A stretch of DNA of 64,000 nt from Lolium rigidum (taxonomy: Eukaryota; Streptophyta; Magnoliopsida; Poales; Poaceae), in contig NW_025900914.1 of NCBI RefSeq assembly GCF_022539505.1, positions 1 to 64,000 of the forward strand, read 5' to 3'. A program made the position numbers and the translations under genes. The notes beneath the pieces are model-generated. The model was not told where the DNA came from and did no database searches. It saw only the letters and a program-made list of their open reading frames with translations. Positions 48,775-60,202 of this stretch are shown here, in pieces. Positions within the stretch are counted from its first letter, which is position 1, and each line of letters opens with the position of its first letter.

Positions 48775-49180
48775 ATGGACCATGAATTTTGACGGGTCCA
48801 AAAGAGTAGAAGGAGCTGGAGCAGGAGTCATACTTATATCACCTGAAGGCGACAAATTGAAGTATATCCTTCGGATGACGTTCCCTAACGCATCTAACAA
48901 TGAAGCGGAATATGAAGCCCTCATACACGGGATGAAGATGGCAAAAGCATGCGGCGCAACTTGACTAAAAATCTTTGGCGACTCACAATTGGTGGCCCGA
49001 CAAGTTATGAACCAATGTGATGCGATCAATGATAGCATGGTAGCATACAAGGAGGTCTACAATGAACTTGAGAAGTTATTCGATGGATGCGAGGTAAACC
49101 ACATCGATAGATTGAGCAACGATGAAGCCGACGTCCTCGCAAACATCGGGTCGCGGTGTCTCCCGGATCCCGCCGAGAGT
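48775..49180 (+). pseudogene. Second, archaeal-type RNase H of the Tat element
   Basis: The Asp-Glu-Asp-Asp set is visible: MNFDGSKR, NNEAEYEAL, IFGDSQLV and SNDEADVLAN. One in-frame TGA at 48962-48964 interrupts it just before IFGDSQ; the frame is the same on both sides. Related copies usually have Arg there, so CGA to TGA by CpG decay is likely. The domain is linked to Tat elements in published work on acquired RNase H. Confidence 0.82.
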
Positions 49181-49199
49181 GTTTTGGGAAGAAATATCG

Positions 49200-50554
49200 G
49201 AGAGATCTACAAAGTCAAAAAAGGTGCGAGAGAAAAGAAAAAGCTTCGACACCCCTCGCAGAAACCACGGAGGATGAAGATGAACAAGAGCTTGTGATGA
49301 TGGTACAGGTTCCTTGGATGCAAGCATATGTATCATACATCCTCGGGAAAGAAATACCCGACGATCCAGTTGAAGCAAGGCGAGTAATTCGACGGTCTAA
49401 AGCCTTCACGGTGGTCAAAGGAGAACTATACAAGCGAAGTATTTCAGGTGTTCTGCAAAGGTGTGTAACACCCGAAGAAGGAAGAGTAATTCCGAAGGAC
49501 GTGCATGAAGGAATATGCGGCCACCACGCGAGTAGTCGAGCTATCGCGGCCAAGGTTTTTCGGGCAGGCTTCTACTGGTTAACGACAATCGAGGACGCCA
49601 AAGAAATAGTAAGGACTTGTGATGCGTGTCAAAGGTTCGCCGCAAAACCTCACTCTCCAAGCAGCAGAACTAGCACCAATACCTTTGTCGTGGCCCTTTG
49701 CACAATGGGGACTCGATATGGTGGGCAAGTTACACAAATCATGGCCAGGAGGAAAGGAGTACATGCTAGTAGTCAGTCGACAAATTTACAAAGTGGATAG
49801 AAGCGAAGCCGATAAATTCGCCGGATGGAGCATCCGCGAGTAAAATTCATAAAAGGCCTCGTCTTCAGATTTGGAGTGCCTCATAGCATCGTCACGGACA
49901 ATGGCGGTAACTTCACATCCAACGAATTCAAAGATTACCGCAAAGAAGTGGGTATCAAGCCGCACTTTGCGTCGGTTGCACATCCTCAAACCAACGGGCA
50001 GGTCGAGAAAGCCAATGGCATTATCTCGCAATGGCATCAAGAAACGTCTGTTGGGACCACTAGAAAAAGCTCGACATACCCGGCCCGAAGAACTACCAAG
50101 TGTGTTGTGGAGCATCCGAACAACACCAAATACAGCGACACAAGAAACACCGTTTTTTCGGTCCATGGCGCGGAGGCGGTACTTCCAATAGAAATAGAGC
50201 ACGACTCCCCTAGAGTCACGAGCATATGATGAAGAAGCGTCAAGGACAGCATTGGAAGACGATGTAGATGCACTCGACGAAGCTCGAGACGAAGTATTAT
50301 CAAGGGTCACCAAATATCAACGGGACTTGAAGAATTACCACGGTCGACGTTTGCGGCCAAGATCTTTTCAAGTGGGGGACTTAGTTCTTCGACTCACGCA
50401 AAAAAGTCATGAAAAACTCGAGTCACCATGGCTTGGTCCCTATATCGTCACGGAAGTAATTGGAGGAGGAGCATACAGGATAAAGGACAAGAAGACGGGG
50501 GTGGAGGAGCAAAACCCCTGGAACGTGGCGCAACTCAGGCGGTTCTACGCCTAG
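49200..50554 (+). pseudogene. Integrase of the Tat-type element, frameshifted
   Basis: The zinc-binding part has GHHASSRAIA and RTCDACQRF (about 49520-49640). The core shows the catalytic triad as GLDMVGKL, TDNGGNF and QVEKANG in successive frames (about 49640-50020). The C-terminal segment FQVGDLVLRLTQKSHEKLE lies at 50368-50424. At least four frame changes (near 49290, 49660, 49790 and 50030) break it. The last frame ends in the stop at 50552-50554. It would insert the cDNA and make the 5-bp duplication. Confidence 0.8.
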
Positions 50555-51151
50555 AGCTAAAATATAGTCCTTGTAAAAACTTCAATGTACTGAAACGCCC
50601 ACGAGTTTTCGGACGCACTCTTTTCCTTTTTCGGGGCACCGAGTGGGGCCGGGAAAGGTTTTTAATGAGGCGGGCTCGTGGTGCTGCAATATAATAAAAA
50701 TAGTGGAGATATACTTCTTATTTTTCGACACGCGCGGGGGCTCAACGCCCAAATCTCAAAATACATACAATATAGATTCACTGAAATATTTCGCCTTGGT
50801 ACATTAATACCTCGCCAAATATAACAAAATCGGAAGCCAGCAATCATAAATACAATGTACACATCAAAAAACGTAAGTGCCTTGGTCTAAAAACCTCGCT
50901 ATGTAAATATAGAACTTCGACATCAGAGACACTCGAAGATCGGCAATCCATCCAAGGGACAAACAAGGATGTCCTATTACAACAGAAAAGATAGATTTCA
51001 AGGAGGGAAAAATAGTGCAACCTTCGCCCAGTTAGGCTCGGGGGCTTCAACAACATAGAGGATCTCAGCAATATACAATAAATTTCTTCGGAAATATAAA
51101 AAGAGGGAAAATTAAAAAGAGTGAGCTACAAGGTTTCCAACATAATACAAG
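50555..51151. other. Spacer between integrase and antisense gene
   Basis: Non-coding sequence of the Tat-type element that lies between the ends of the two convergent coding regions. Nothing is recognised apart from a GGCTCGGGGGCTTC stretch near 51037 resembling the polypurine tract. Confidence 0.55.
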
Positions 51152-54100
51152 TCAGTTAAATCCCAAGATAGAATCTACGGACAAGCCCCTGGTTGTTTTA
51201 TGTTCAGCATAAGAACCCTTGGTGAAAAACTCCGAGTCCATCCGAAGAAGTTCATCTATCATCGATTCGGCCACGGGAGCTACCATCGCATCGATTGAGT
51301 CAATATCATTTTTTCGACGCGTTTTCTTGGCCAGGCAACCAGCAACAATCTTCGTCAGGTCCAACTTTGGATAACAGATGTTTATCATAATCATGGCAAA
51401 TCTCGCTCCAGCAGTAAGTTGAGCTCGCACAAAGTTATGGATGCGGGGAGCGTCTCTGAATACCTCCAATAACTCGGGAAGAGTCTTTGGAACCTCGTTT
51501 CGCGGAAATAGATTCCTATAGACAAGGGTTAATGTCGCTGTGCAAAAATTGAGAAAGTCGCGTACTTGGCAAGCACGATCTTGGAACCTAACAATTTGTT
51601 GGGTTCGTTCAGGAGTGGCCCAGAACAAACACCCATGATTAAGGGAAAGATTGACAAGAAGATTTGTCCTTTCATTTACTCTCTGATCTTCGGCAGCAGA
51701 ATCAAGAACTGAGCCTGTTAAAGCAACAAGGCAAGGAATTGGAAAAAAAAGGCACGGCAAAATAAAGAGAAGGCGCCTCGAGGTTGCAAAAACGTACCTA
51801 ACATATCTGTGCTAGCTTCCAGCATTAGCTCAAGCATACTATTTTCTCGGGTTGTGGCTCCTTTCGCTTCTACGATAGCAGCGTCCTTAGCAGCCATAGC
51901 TTCTTGGGCTTGTCGCAAAGCAAGTTGTTCTCGTTCAGATACTTTCCGAGATTGTTCCATCATGGCCAAAGTTTGTTTCTTCATAGATTGAAGTTGTTGT
52001 CGAAGTTCTTGCAAATCTTCCGACAAATGTCCGCTTGGTGAACTCTCGAGGAGACTATGGTCGACTAGTACTTTCTTCGAAAAGGAAGATGCAGGTGAAG
52101 CAGCGGCAGAACAAGGAGGGGTCGAGTAATTATCAAATATTAACTGGAAAAGAAAGGCCCAGGATCAATGAAAAGCACGAAGAGAAATTTCATTACTTGC
52201 TAGAAAATTTACACAGATATTACAAAAGAAAGTTTCCCAGGAGGACTAAGAGAGTAATTGTCGCCAAGGCTAAAATGGCGACAAGAGCAAAAGAAACGAG
52301 AAAAATAAACAAGGAGGCATGCAACTAGACCTCCGGCCTCGAGGAGCTAGGAGTCGAAGCCGGCTTGATCCCGAGATACGCCAAGATCTTCTTCGTGTTG
52401 GGCTTGGCCGCCTTAATCGATGACTTCCATCTCGACTGTTCTATCCGATCGGTGTCGCCAACCTTCATCCGAGTCAAGAGTCTGTTGGCTGTCAGCAACC
52501 AGAGCAACAGTATTTTCAACAGCCACCTTCATATTTTCATGGCGCATCTTCAGTCCAAGGTCTTCCGACGAATTGAAAAGCTTGGCAAGGGCAAGGAAAG
52601 TCGAAGGTTCCTCTTTCTTCGGGAAGAAGTAGGGGAACAACGCCGACAAACCTGCACTGGCATTGGCCACGCCTTCACGAATTTCGCGCCCATGAAACTC
52701 CAACAGAGAAAGTGCGTCAAGGAGAGGGTCATTGACGGGATTCTCCAGATCAAAATCTTGGTTTGTTTGGGCTGCCACATGAGACAAAACATTAGTCGAA
52801 AACCAAGATACATGAAGTACAATAAAATAGAAGGAATTGAGGATATTACTCAGCGTACGTCGACTTTGCGACTTCAAACGCTTGATAATTCCTTGCTCAC
52901 GTGCAGCTTGTGCAGCTTTCTGCTCGTCTAAGGCAGATTCAGCATCTTTGAGCCTTTGCTGCAGTTCCTCGACACTAGCGGCCTTTGCTTTGGCATCATC
53001 AGCCTCAGCTCTAGCTTTGCTAGCGGCAAGTTCAGCTTTCTTGCGAGCCGCCTCACTTCGCTCAAGTTTTTGAGCAAGTGCGTCGGCACGTTTGTTGGCC
53101 TCTGCAAGTTTCTCTATCAAGATAAACAAGGGGAAAGAAAGATCAAAAAATAGCGACAAACAAAAAGGAGCAAAATTCAGGAAGGACAGTAAATATAAAA
53201 GTTATTACCTTCGGCTCTGTCTGGCATACTCGCGGTACCCAATAAATTGGGACCCGATGCGGATAAGATCCTTGATCATAGGCTGTCAAAGAAGAAGAAC
53301 GAAGGGGAAAACATCGGCATTAAAAAAAGTAAGGGTCCACAAAAGCAAAATAGAAGAAATATAGACATCGACAAACTTACATCATCCAAGAGCTGCGACG
53401 AAGAGCTGCTCAATTGAGGAGGAGGCTCAACGATCATTTCAACCCTTGCCCTTTTTGGCGAAGGGACAAGGGGGCTTGAAGGAGGAGTAGATGTATCAAC
53501 ATTCTGTTGAGGAGGCGACGATTCTTCTCCTTCAACAGGCTTCTCCGATATAACTAAAGTGTGTGACGTGCTCGTCCGAGGAGCTACGTCACGAGGTGGC
53601 ACTTCTTCCTCGTCATCACTGTGAGTAAGGATCAATAGCATAAAAAGCAAGATAAGAAAAAACTTCGACTACAAAAATAAGAGAAAATCAAGGTAACTTA
53701 CGAGCTGACGAGGGATGCAACATAAGGATCATAAGTCGCCTTCGGATGGGAAGGAACAACTTCCTCGGCTTTGGATGTGCCGGAATCTTCGACATCGTTC
53801 CTCCTCCTTTTCCTTTGTGGGGAAACAGCGGGAGGAGGAGATTGGACCGACGTGGTGTCCTCGGAAGATCCCGCAGACTTTCGAGAATCCACGGGATCAT
53901 TCACAAAGGACGGAGCTTCTTGATTGTCGTCAGTAACAATGCCCATTTCTTCGACTTCTCCATCCTCAGGAAGAGGAGGAAGGGAAGCCATAGTAGGGTG
54001 ATTCTACAAGAAAATAGCGACAAAGGGAAAAATAGAGAGATATCAATGCAATTCGAGAAGACAAAATACCTCGGGGAGAGGATTGGTGGAGCTGTAGGGT

Positions 54101-55004
54101 TCCACGCGACAAGAGGAAGGAATAGGATCCCTCTTACTCAGCGAGGTAATTCTTCGAATAAGCTTCTCCAAGTCCTTCACAGAAAGATCATTGGAGAGCC
54201 TATTGGCGTCATTGGCACCAAAGTACGTCCAAAGGGGATTTTTGCGAGCCTGAAGAGGCTGCACTCTAATCCTAAGAAAATAGGCAGTGATTTGGACACC
54301 AGATAATTCTTTTCCTCGAGTATTTTGAAGCTGATGAATACGAGACATAAGAGCTTCGTCGCCTTTTTCTCTTCTTCGGAAGCTTCGGCGTCCCAGGAGT
54401 AGCGGCGTTGAATTTTTGCGTTTCCGTCGAAAGGAACTATGTTGTGTTCCACAGAATTGGCGCTTTCTTCGTGTATATAGAGCCACCTTTTGCGCCATCC
54501 TTGGACTGAGTCAGGAAATTTGACGTCGAAATAATCGACATCGGTTCGGACACAGATAACTACGCCACCTATGTTGTAGGTGGCGTTGTGAGCGCCATTG
54601 CGGCGAAGGCAGAAAATGCGCTTCCAAAGAGCCCAATTGGGAGCGACTCCAAGAAAGCATTCGCAAAGCGTGATAAAAATAGAAATGTGAAGGATGGAAT
54701 TGGGGGTCAGCTCGGTGCAGCTGAATCCCATAGACAAAGAGAAGACTGCGGAGGAAATCATGGATTGGGGTAGAGAGGCCGCGGATGAGATGATCAACGA
54801 AACTAACCCGATACTCCATTGGAGGCTTGGGGTAGCTTTCTTCGCCGGGAAAGCGGATGGCGTCTTCCTTCTTCATCGAGGCCGAGCCTCTTCGAGCATA
54901 TTGACATCTTGGTTGGAGATTTTGGATCTCTCCCACTCAAGATCTTCAGCGGCCATCTTGGATTCCGGAGTGCTGTGGCGAGTCAGACGCGCACGCGGTG
55001 GCAT
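51152..55004 (-). CDS. Antisense gene (aORF) of the Tat-type element, multi-exon
   Basis: The function is unknown; it resembles the family annotated as putative gypsy-type transposon (Transposase_28-like) in grasses. Exons that fit GT-AG on the minus strand: about 54070-55004, 53702-54003, 53381-53618, 53209-53282, 52857-53113, about 52328-52771, 51798-52143 and 51152-51714. Start ATG at 55004. N-terminal domain: RFPGEESYPKPP, FVDHLIRGLSTPIHDFLRSL and VDYFDVKFPDSVQGWRKRW. The middle is Ser/Pro-rich and acidic with a basic patch (QRKRRR); then a coiled coil (KLAEANKRADALAQKLER) and a C-terminal helical domain (AQLTAGARFAMIMINICYPKL). Frames shift within the first exon (near 54880, 54760 and 54370) and near 52480, so this copy is damaged. 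It is convergent with pol. Confidence 0.72.
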
Positions 55005-56392
55005 CAACGGTAATGGGCAGAGCAATGTATCCGAGTGCGGAAAATCAGAGAGAGTTGGGCGCAGGGGAAGATTTGCGAAGAGGAACAGGTGAGCGGCGCA
55101 AGCGAGGGGATGAACGGAGGTTGAAGACAGGTTTATATAAGAATTGGGTGAAGCGATGTGCCGTTGGATGAGGAAATCGTGTGGTGAGAATGGATCTTCT
55201 AGATACAAGGGCAAAACAGTATTTTTACTGAGATAGGCGTTACCGTACGTGCGCCAGAAAAAGCGGAGGACGTGTGTCCCCCACTTGCACGACGTGTCAA
55301 CGTGGTGGGAACAATGGACCCACAAGGCAGAAAAATTTCGACTATTAACGAGCTGAAGAGAATTTGACAAAGTAAAATATGTCGACAAGGAAAATAAAAG
55401 GAGAATGGCGACAGGAGAAGTTATTTGAATATTTCGGGAGCCTTTGGTCAGAAACAAGTTTTTGCCCAAATGCTCGGGGGCTACTTCGAGAAAAGTAAAA
55501 TTGTAATAGTCGAGGAGACACTGTGGCAAATATAGAAATTGTGGGAGCCTACAACCAAGCACAAGTTCTTGGCTGTAGCCTCGGGGGCTACTCCCATCGG
55601 GAGCGCTGTTCGCGCACCCGAGAGATAAAAAAAAAAAAAAAGAGAGAGAAAGAATATCGGGAGATAGTGGCAATACAGCGACAAGGTGGACTAAAATGTT
55701 GAGCCTACAACCAAGCACAAGTTCTTGGTTGTAGCCTCGGGGGCTACTCCCATCGGGAACGCTGTTCGCGTGCCCGATGAAATATAAAAAGGAAAAAGAA
55801 AGAAAGATAGAAAAGTAAGAGAGTATATTTCGAGTTATAATTAACTCTACATATACTCCCATCGGGAGATTAATATAAGTCATATTTGACTCGATAAAAT
55901 GTGCCATTCCAACAGCACGGAAAAGCACTCGACAATATATTCTCGAACGCCAATGTTGCGATCAATTTCTGAATGCCGCAAATTTGCGAAGGTAAGACCC
56001 CGGATCCATTCTCGCTGGGCGTGCCATCGCCGAAGACTGCGCTGCTCGCTACTTTTATCCGTATCAACAGATACGAAGAAAAATCCTAACGGACGCGTTA
56101 GGTACTCGATAAATTTAACCGGGACTCGACGAATGGTAAGACCTTAAGCGGCACTTGTCGAAGTTTGCACCAGTATCCCGAGATCATGTCCAGGGACGTG
56201 ATCTTGAAGTAGGTTTTTGCGGATTGCCACTAGAGCAGTTAACTAGTACCTGATCCGTCAGATGAACTAGCCCCAACTACCAATATCCCTGTACAATATA
56301 GAAATTTATATAAAGAAATATAGAAAAGTTTACATTGTGGAATAAGAATAAGCGAGAGGAGATTTTCCCTGATTCTACGATTCAAGCAAAAT
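55005..56392. other. 3' non-coding region of the Tat-type element
   Basis: No accepted gene. It holds a duplicated block (55548-55627 and 55699-55780, sharing CAACCAAGCACAAGTTCTTG) and three copies of the tract CTCGGGGGCTAC at 55473, 55580 and 55736. On the minus strand the part nearest 55004 would be promoter and 5' UTR of the antisense gene. Confidence 0.7.
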
Positions 56393-56404
56393 CTCGGGGG
56401 CTAC
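56393..56404 (+). promoter_or_regulatory. Polypurine tract
   Basis: CTCGGGGGCTAC directly abuts the 3' LTR, preceded by AAAAT. This is the primer position for plus-strand DNA. Confidence 0.75.
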
Positions 56405-56790
56405 TGACATAGGCATCCCAAATGGGCCTGCCAAAGATAGTACCCGGGGTTTATCGAAGGCCCACTACCCGAAGAATAAGAAGGTTCGAGAGCCCAAGAT
56501 ATGTTAAGGAACGTAGAATTGTAATAGGAAGTGTTGTTTGATAATCTGGCGGGATGAGTTAGAAACCGTCCCGGACTCTGTAACTTGTACAAAACGAAAC
56601 CCTCGGCTCCACCTCTTATATAAGGGGGGGAGTCGAGGGACGAGGAGATCATCGAATCATTGTCTGCAAACCCTAGTTTTCATAATCGTCGAGTACTTTT
56701 CGGCTGAAACCTTCGAGATCTACTTGCCCTCTACTTCTAACTAAACCCTAGCCTACAATCCATAGGCATTGACAAGTTAATCCCTTGTCA
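56405..56790 (+). repeat. 3' LTR of the Tat-type element
   Basis: 386 bp. Compared with 43732-44116 I count about four substitutions (near 56513 and around 56702) and one extra G in the G-run near 56625. Confidence 0.95.
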
Positions 56791-56989
56791 CCGGATGCTT
56801 CCGGACGCTTTTTGCCCACCTAGGATTTCCAAGAAACCCTAGAGAGCAAGTATCTTGATGAATACAAGGGGATCAAGATTTGGCTTGGTGGAACTATAGA
56901 TCAAGACCTCCTCTAGCTTTTCCCCGGAGGGATTTGAGTTTGGGTGGAGGAGGAGGGAGATCTGAAGGTTTTGGAGCTCAACAATGGAG

Positions 56990-57036
<47 letters not shown>

Positions 57037-58227
57037 GAGTTCTTGCACTGGTCTCCTTACCCCTTCAAGGAACTAGAAGGGGCTTATATAGTCTTCCCGA
57101 GAGAAGAGCCATTTGAGGGGTCAGATTCGACGCACCCGGCAGTGGGCCAGGCAGTACCGAAACTTTTCGGTATACCACCCGGCAGGTCGGGCCACATACC
57201 GGGCTACCCGGCAGCAGCACCCGGTATGCCGGGCTATGTGCCGAGTTTCTCGACAGCAGCACTCGGCATGCCGGGCTAGGTGCCGAGTTCCCTGGAGCTT
57301 CCGTTCTTCCTCCCTTCTCGGAACAGTTCTTTCTCTCAGCATTTTTGGTGTGAAGATTATGTGATAGGATGTGCATATGTGACTTTGGCAACATCCCCTT
57401 TGAGATCATCGAGATCATCCCTCTTAGTGGAGCGGTGATTCCTATAGACTCCAATATATCCAATAGAGAAAAGAGTCAAACACCGTCACTTCCTGAGAAC
57501 ATCAATTGGGGGGTCTTTCACCCCCTTGCATCCTTGTATGCGGACTAAAAACCTTTCTCACCACCTTGCAACCTCATATGCGGACTAAAACATGTGCATA
57601 CACTTATAGAAACCATTAGTCCACACGATAGCTCTGGTGTCATTGTTAACCAAAATAATGGTTAAGGGTAAAGTACCCTTACAATGTCCCCCTTTTGGTT
57701 AACGGTGACAAACCGAGCTAGAGTCATACAAAGATATTATGATGAACTTAAACAAAATTTTCCATACAAGATATTAGACAAACTCCCCGATAATGTATGC
57801 ACTTGGAGGATTTGCGTTTGAATGCAGAGTGCAACAATAGAGTATATGAGAAGCTCCCCCAATATATTTAGGGGACAAGCATGGCATAGACAAGATAAAG
57901 CTAGGATATCTAAATCATAGAGATATAGCATAGCATAGATAGCATAGATAGATATCCAAGATACATAGCATAATACATACTTGTCCAACACACAATTTAA
58001 AGCATATTGTTCTAACTAAAAAAATAGCAAATAGTAGCACAAGCCAATAAGAACCAAATAAAATAGCAAGACTTGTGCATACGGAGAACCCCGGAAAACC
58101 CCGGCAAGGAACCTGTAAACCTAAGACTCTACTCATTTCTCCCCCTTTGGCATCGGAACACCAAAAAGGGATACGGAGTGAGATGGGTACTAGCGCATCC
58201 CAAGGAAAGAACAGCTGCATCTGCGAC
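56791..58227 (-). mobile_element. Copia-like element, middle fragment
   Basis: Continuation of 43311-43731 after the Tat insertion. It holds a minus-strand TATA-like CTATATAAGCCCC near 57083-57095, GC-rich repeats with CCGGTATGCCGGGC units (57140-57280) and a leader-like region with TAACCAAAAAGGGGGAC near 57680. No coding domain. The pattern suits LTR plus leader of a SIRE-like copia element read right to left. Confidence 0.55.
56993..57030. repeat. (GA)19 microsatellite
   Basis: An uninterrupted GA run of about 38 bases in the copia-like fragment. Confidence 0.93.
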
Positions 58228-59759
58228 TGATACGTCTCCAACCTACCTATAATTTCTGATGTTCCATGCTTGTTTTATGACAATACTTACATGTTTTGCT
58301 CGCACTTTATAATGTTTTTATGCGTTTTCCGGAACTAACCTATTAACAAGATGCCGAAGTGCCAGTTCCTGTTTTCTGCTGTTTTTGGTTCCGGAAAGGC
58401 TGTTCGGGCAATATTCTCGGTATTCGACGAAACAAAGACCCAGAATCTTATTTTTCCCGGAAGACCCCAGAACATCGAAGGAGAGTCGGAGGCGGGCCAG
58501 GGGGCCACCACACCATAAGGCGGCGCGGCCCCAGGCCTGGCCGCGCCAGCCTATGGTGAGGGGGGCCCAGGCACCCTCCTGTGTCGCCTCTTCGCCTATA
58601 AGACCCCTTTCGACCTAAAAACGCGATACGAATTGACAAAACTCTAGAAAGACTCCAGGGGCGCCGTCGCCATCGCGAAACTCCAATTCAGGGGACAGAA
58701 TCTCTGTTCCGGCACGCCGCCGGGACGGGGAAGTGCCCCCGGAAGCTATCTCCATCGACGCCACCGCCTCCATCATGCTCTGTGAGTAGTTCCCCCATGG
58801 ACTACGGGTTCTAGCTGTAGCTAGTTGGTACTCTCTCCCCCATGTACTTCAATACAATGATCTCATGAGCTGCCTTACATGATTGAGATTCATCTGATGT
58901 AATCGGTGTTGTGTTTGTTGGGATCCGATGGATTGTTACATTATGATTAGTCTATCTATAAAGTTTGTGAAGTTATTGTTGCTGCAATCATGTTGTGTTT
59001 AATGCTTGTCACTAGGGCCCGAGTGGCATGATCTTAGATTTAAGCTCTATACTTATTGCTTAGATTGTATCTACAAGTTGTTTGCACATGTCTATGTCCG
59101 GAACCCGAGGCCCCGAGTGACAAGCAATCGGGATAACTGGAGGGGAAGGCTTAGGTATGAGGATCACATGTTTTCACCAAGTGTTAATGCTTTGCTCCGG
59201 TGCTCTATTAAAAGGAGTACCTTAATTGCCGAGTAGATTCCCTTGAGGCCCGGCTGCCACCGGCTGGTTGGACAAAAGATGTTGTACAAGTTTCTCATTG
59301 CGAGCACGTATGACTATATATGGAAAACATGCATACATGATTAATAATCTTGATGTTCTGTCTTAATGCTATTTCAATCCTATCAATTGCCCATCTGTAA
59401 TTTGTTCACCCAACACTTGTTATTGGAGAGTTACCACTAGTGAAGATAGCAGGGAACTCCGGTCATCTCTCATCATCATATACTCGTTCTATATGTCATT
59501 GGAAGTAGTATCAACTATTTTCTGGTGCCATTGCCTCTGTGTTACTCATTATCGCTGTCGTGTTACTGTTACTATTGCTCTCATACTACTGCTACTTTCA
59601 CATCATCCCTGTTACTAGTGCTTTTCCAGGTGCAGCTGAATTGACAACTCAGTTGTTAAGGCTTATAAGTCTTCTTTACCTCCCCTTGTGTCGAATCAAT
59701 AAATTTGGGTTTTACTTCCCTCGAAGACTGTTGCGATCCCCTATACTTGTGGGTTATCA
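58228..59759 (+). mobile_element. Solo LTR, 1532 bp, of the TGATACGTCTC family
   Basis: It begins TGATACGTCTCCAACC and ends GTGGGTTATCA. The duplication GCGAC is at 58223-58227 and 59760-59764. No primer site or second LTR is present. It belongs to the same broad family as the LTRs at 10403 and 18815 (shared CTAACCTATTAACAAGATGC) but in the opposite orientation and from a clearly different subfamily. It arose by LTR-LTR recombination. Confidence 0.93.
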
Positions 59760-60202
59760 GCGACCAAGGCGATGACTAGGACTCCTCAGAAGTTTCCTCC
59801 TCTTCTTCAATGTCAACACCACTATATCCGGCAAACATGACATCATCAAGAGGTGGCATACGACAGTTGAAGTGAGCAATAGGGGCCATCTCAGGGGGAT
59901 TCTCGGGCAACTCGAGCCCACGAGCACGGAAGTCCTCGATAATGAGTTCATGGTTGCTTTGAGCCAACTGAAGAGTCGTGAAGTTCACATCATAGGACTG
60001 CTTGCACATAGCAAAGAGAGTCTTGAAGAACTTGGCAGCCCCCTTCTTGGGCTTCACAGAGCTTCAGCTAGAGGCCATCAAGGGGTCATGATGGCGCTTG
60101 ATGACATGCTCCGAGGAAGCTGTAGCTGGACGCATAGATGGAACCTCAGGAGTGTCACGGCGAAGAGGCAACTCCATAAGGGCATGCCGCTCACGACGCC
60201 CG
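59760..60202 (-). mobile_element. Copia-like element, right fragment with an ORF remnant
   Basis: Minus ORF 59776-60057 (93 codons) begins MKPKKGAAKFFKTLFAMCK and ends with an acidic run. It resembles hypothetical proteins found in grass retroelements, but I cannot name the domain. Sequence continuity across the solo LTR (GCGAC on both sides) shows it belongs with 56791-58227. The ORF extends upstream in broken form to about 60190. Confidence 0.5.

Larger units (their letters stand above)
43732..56790 (+). mobile_element. Full-length Tat-type Ty3/gypsy retrotransposon, 13,059 bp
   Basis: LTRs are at 43732-44116 and 56405-56790, with flanking CCGGA duplications (43727-43731 and 56791-56795). 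Order: LTR, primer-binding site (44119-44136), gag, protease, RT, RNase H, second RNase H, integrase, then a 4-kb antisense gene, repeats, polypurine tract and LTR. The dual RNase H, antisense gene and long non-coding 3' region place it in the plant Tat lineage (relatives of Grande/RIRE2). The LTRs differ by about four substitutions and one indel, so insertion is recent. Several stops and frameshifts mean it is probably not autonomous now. Confidence 0.93.
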
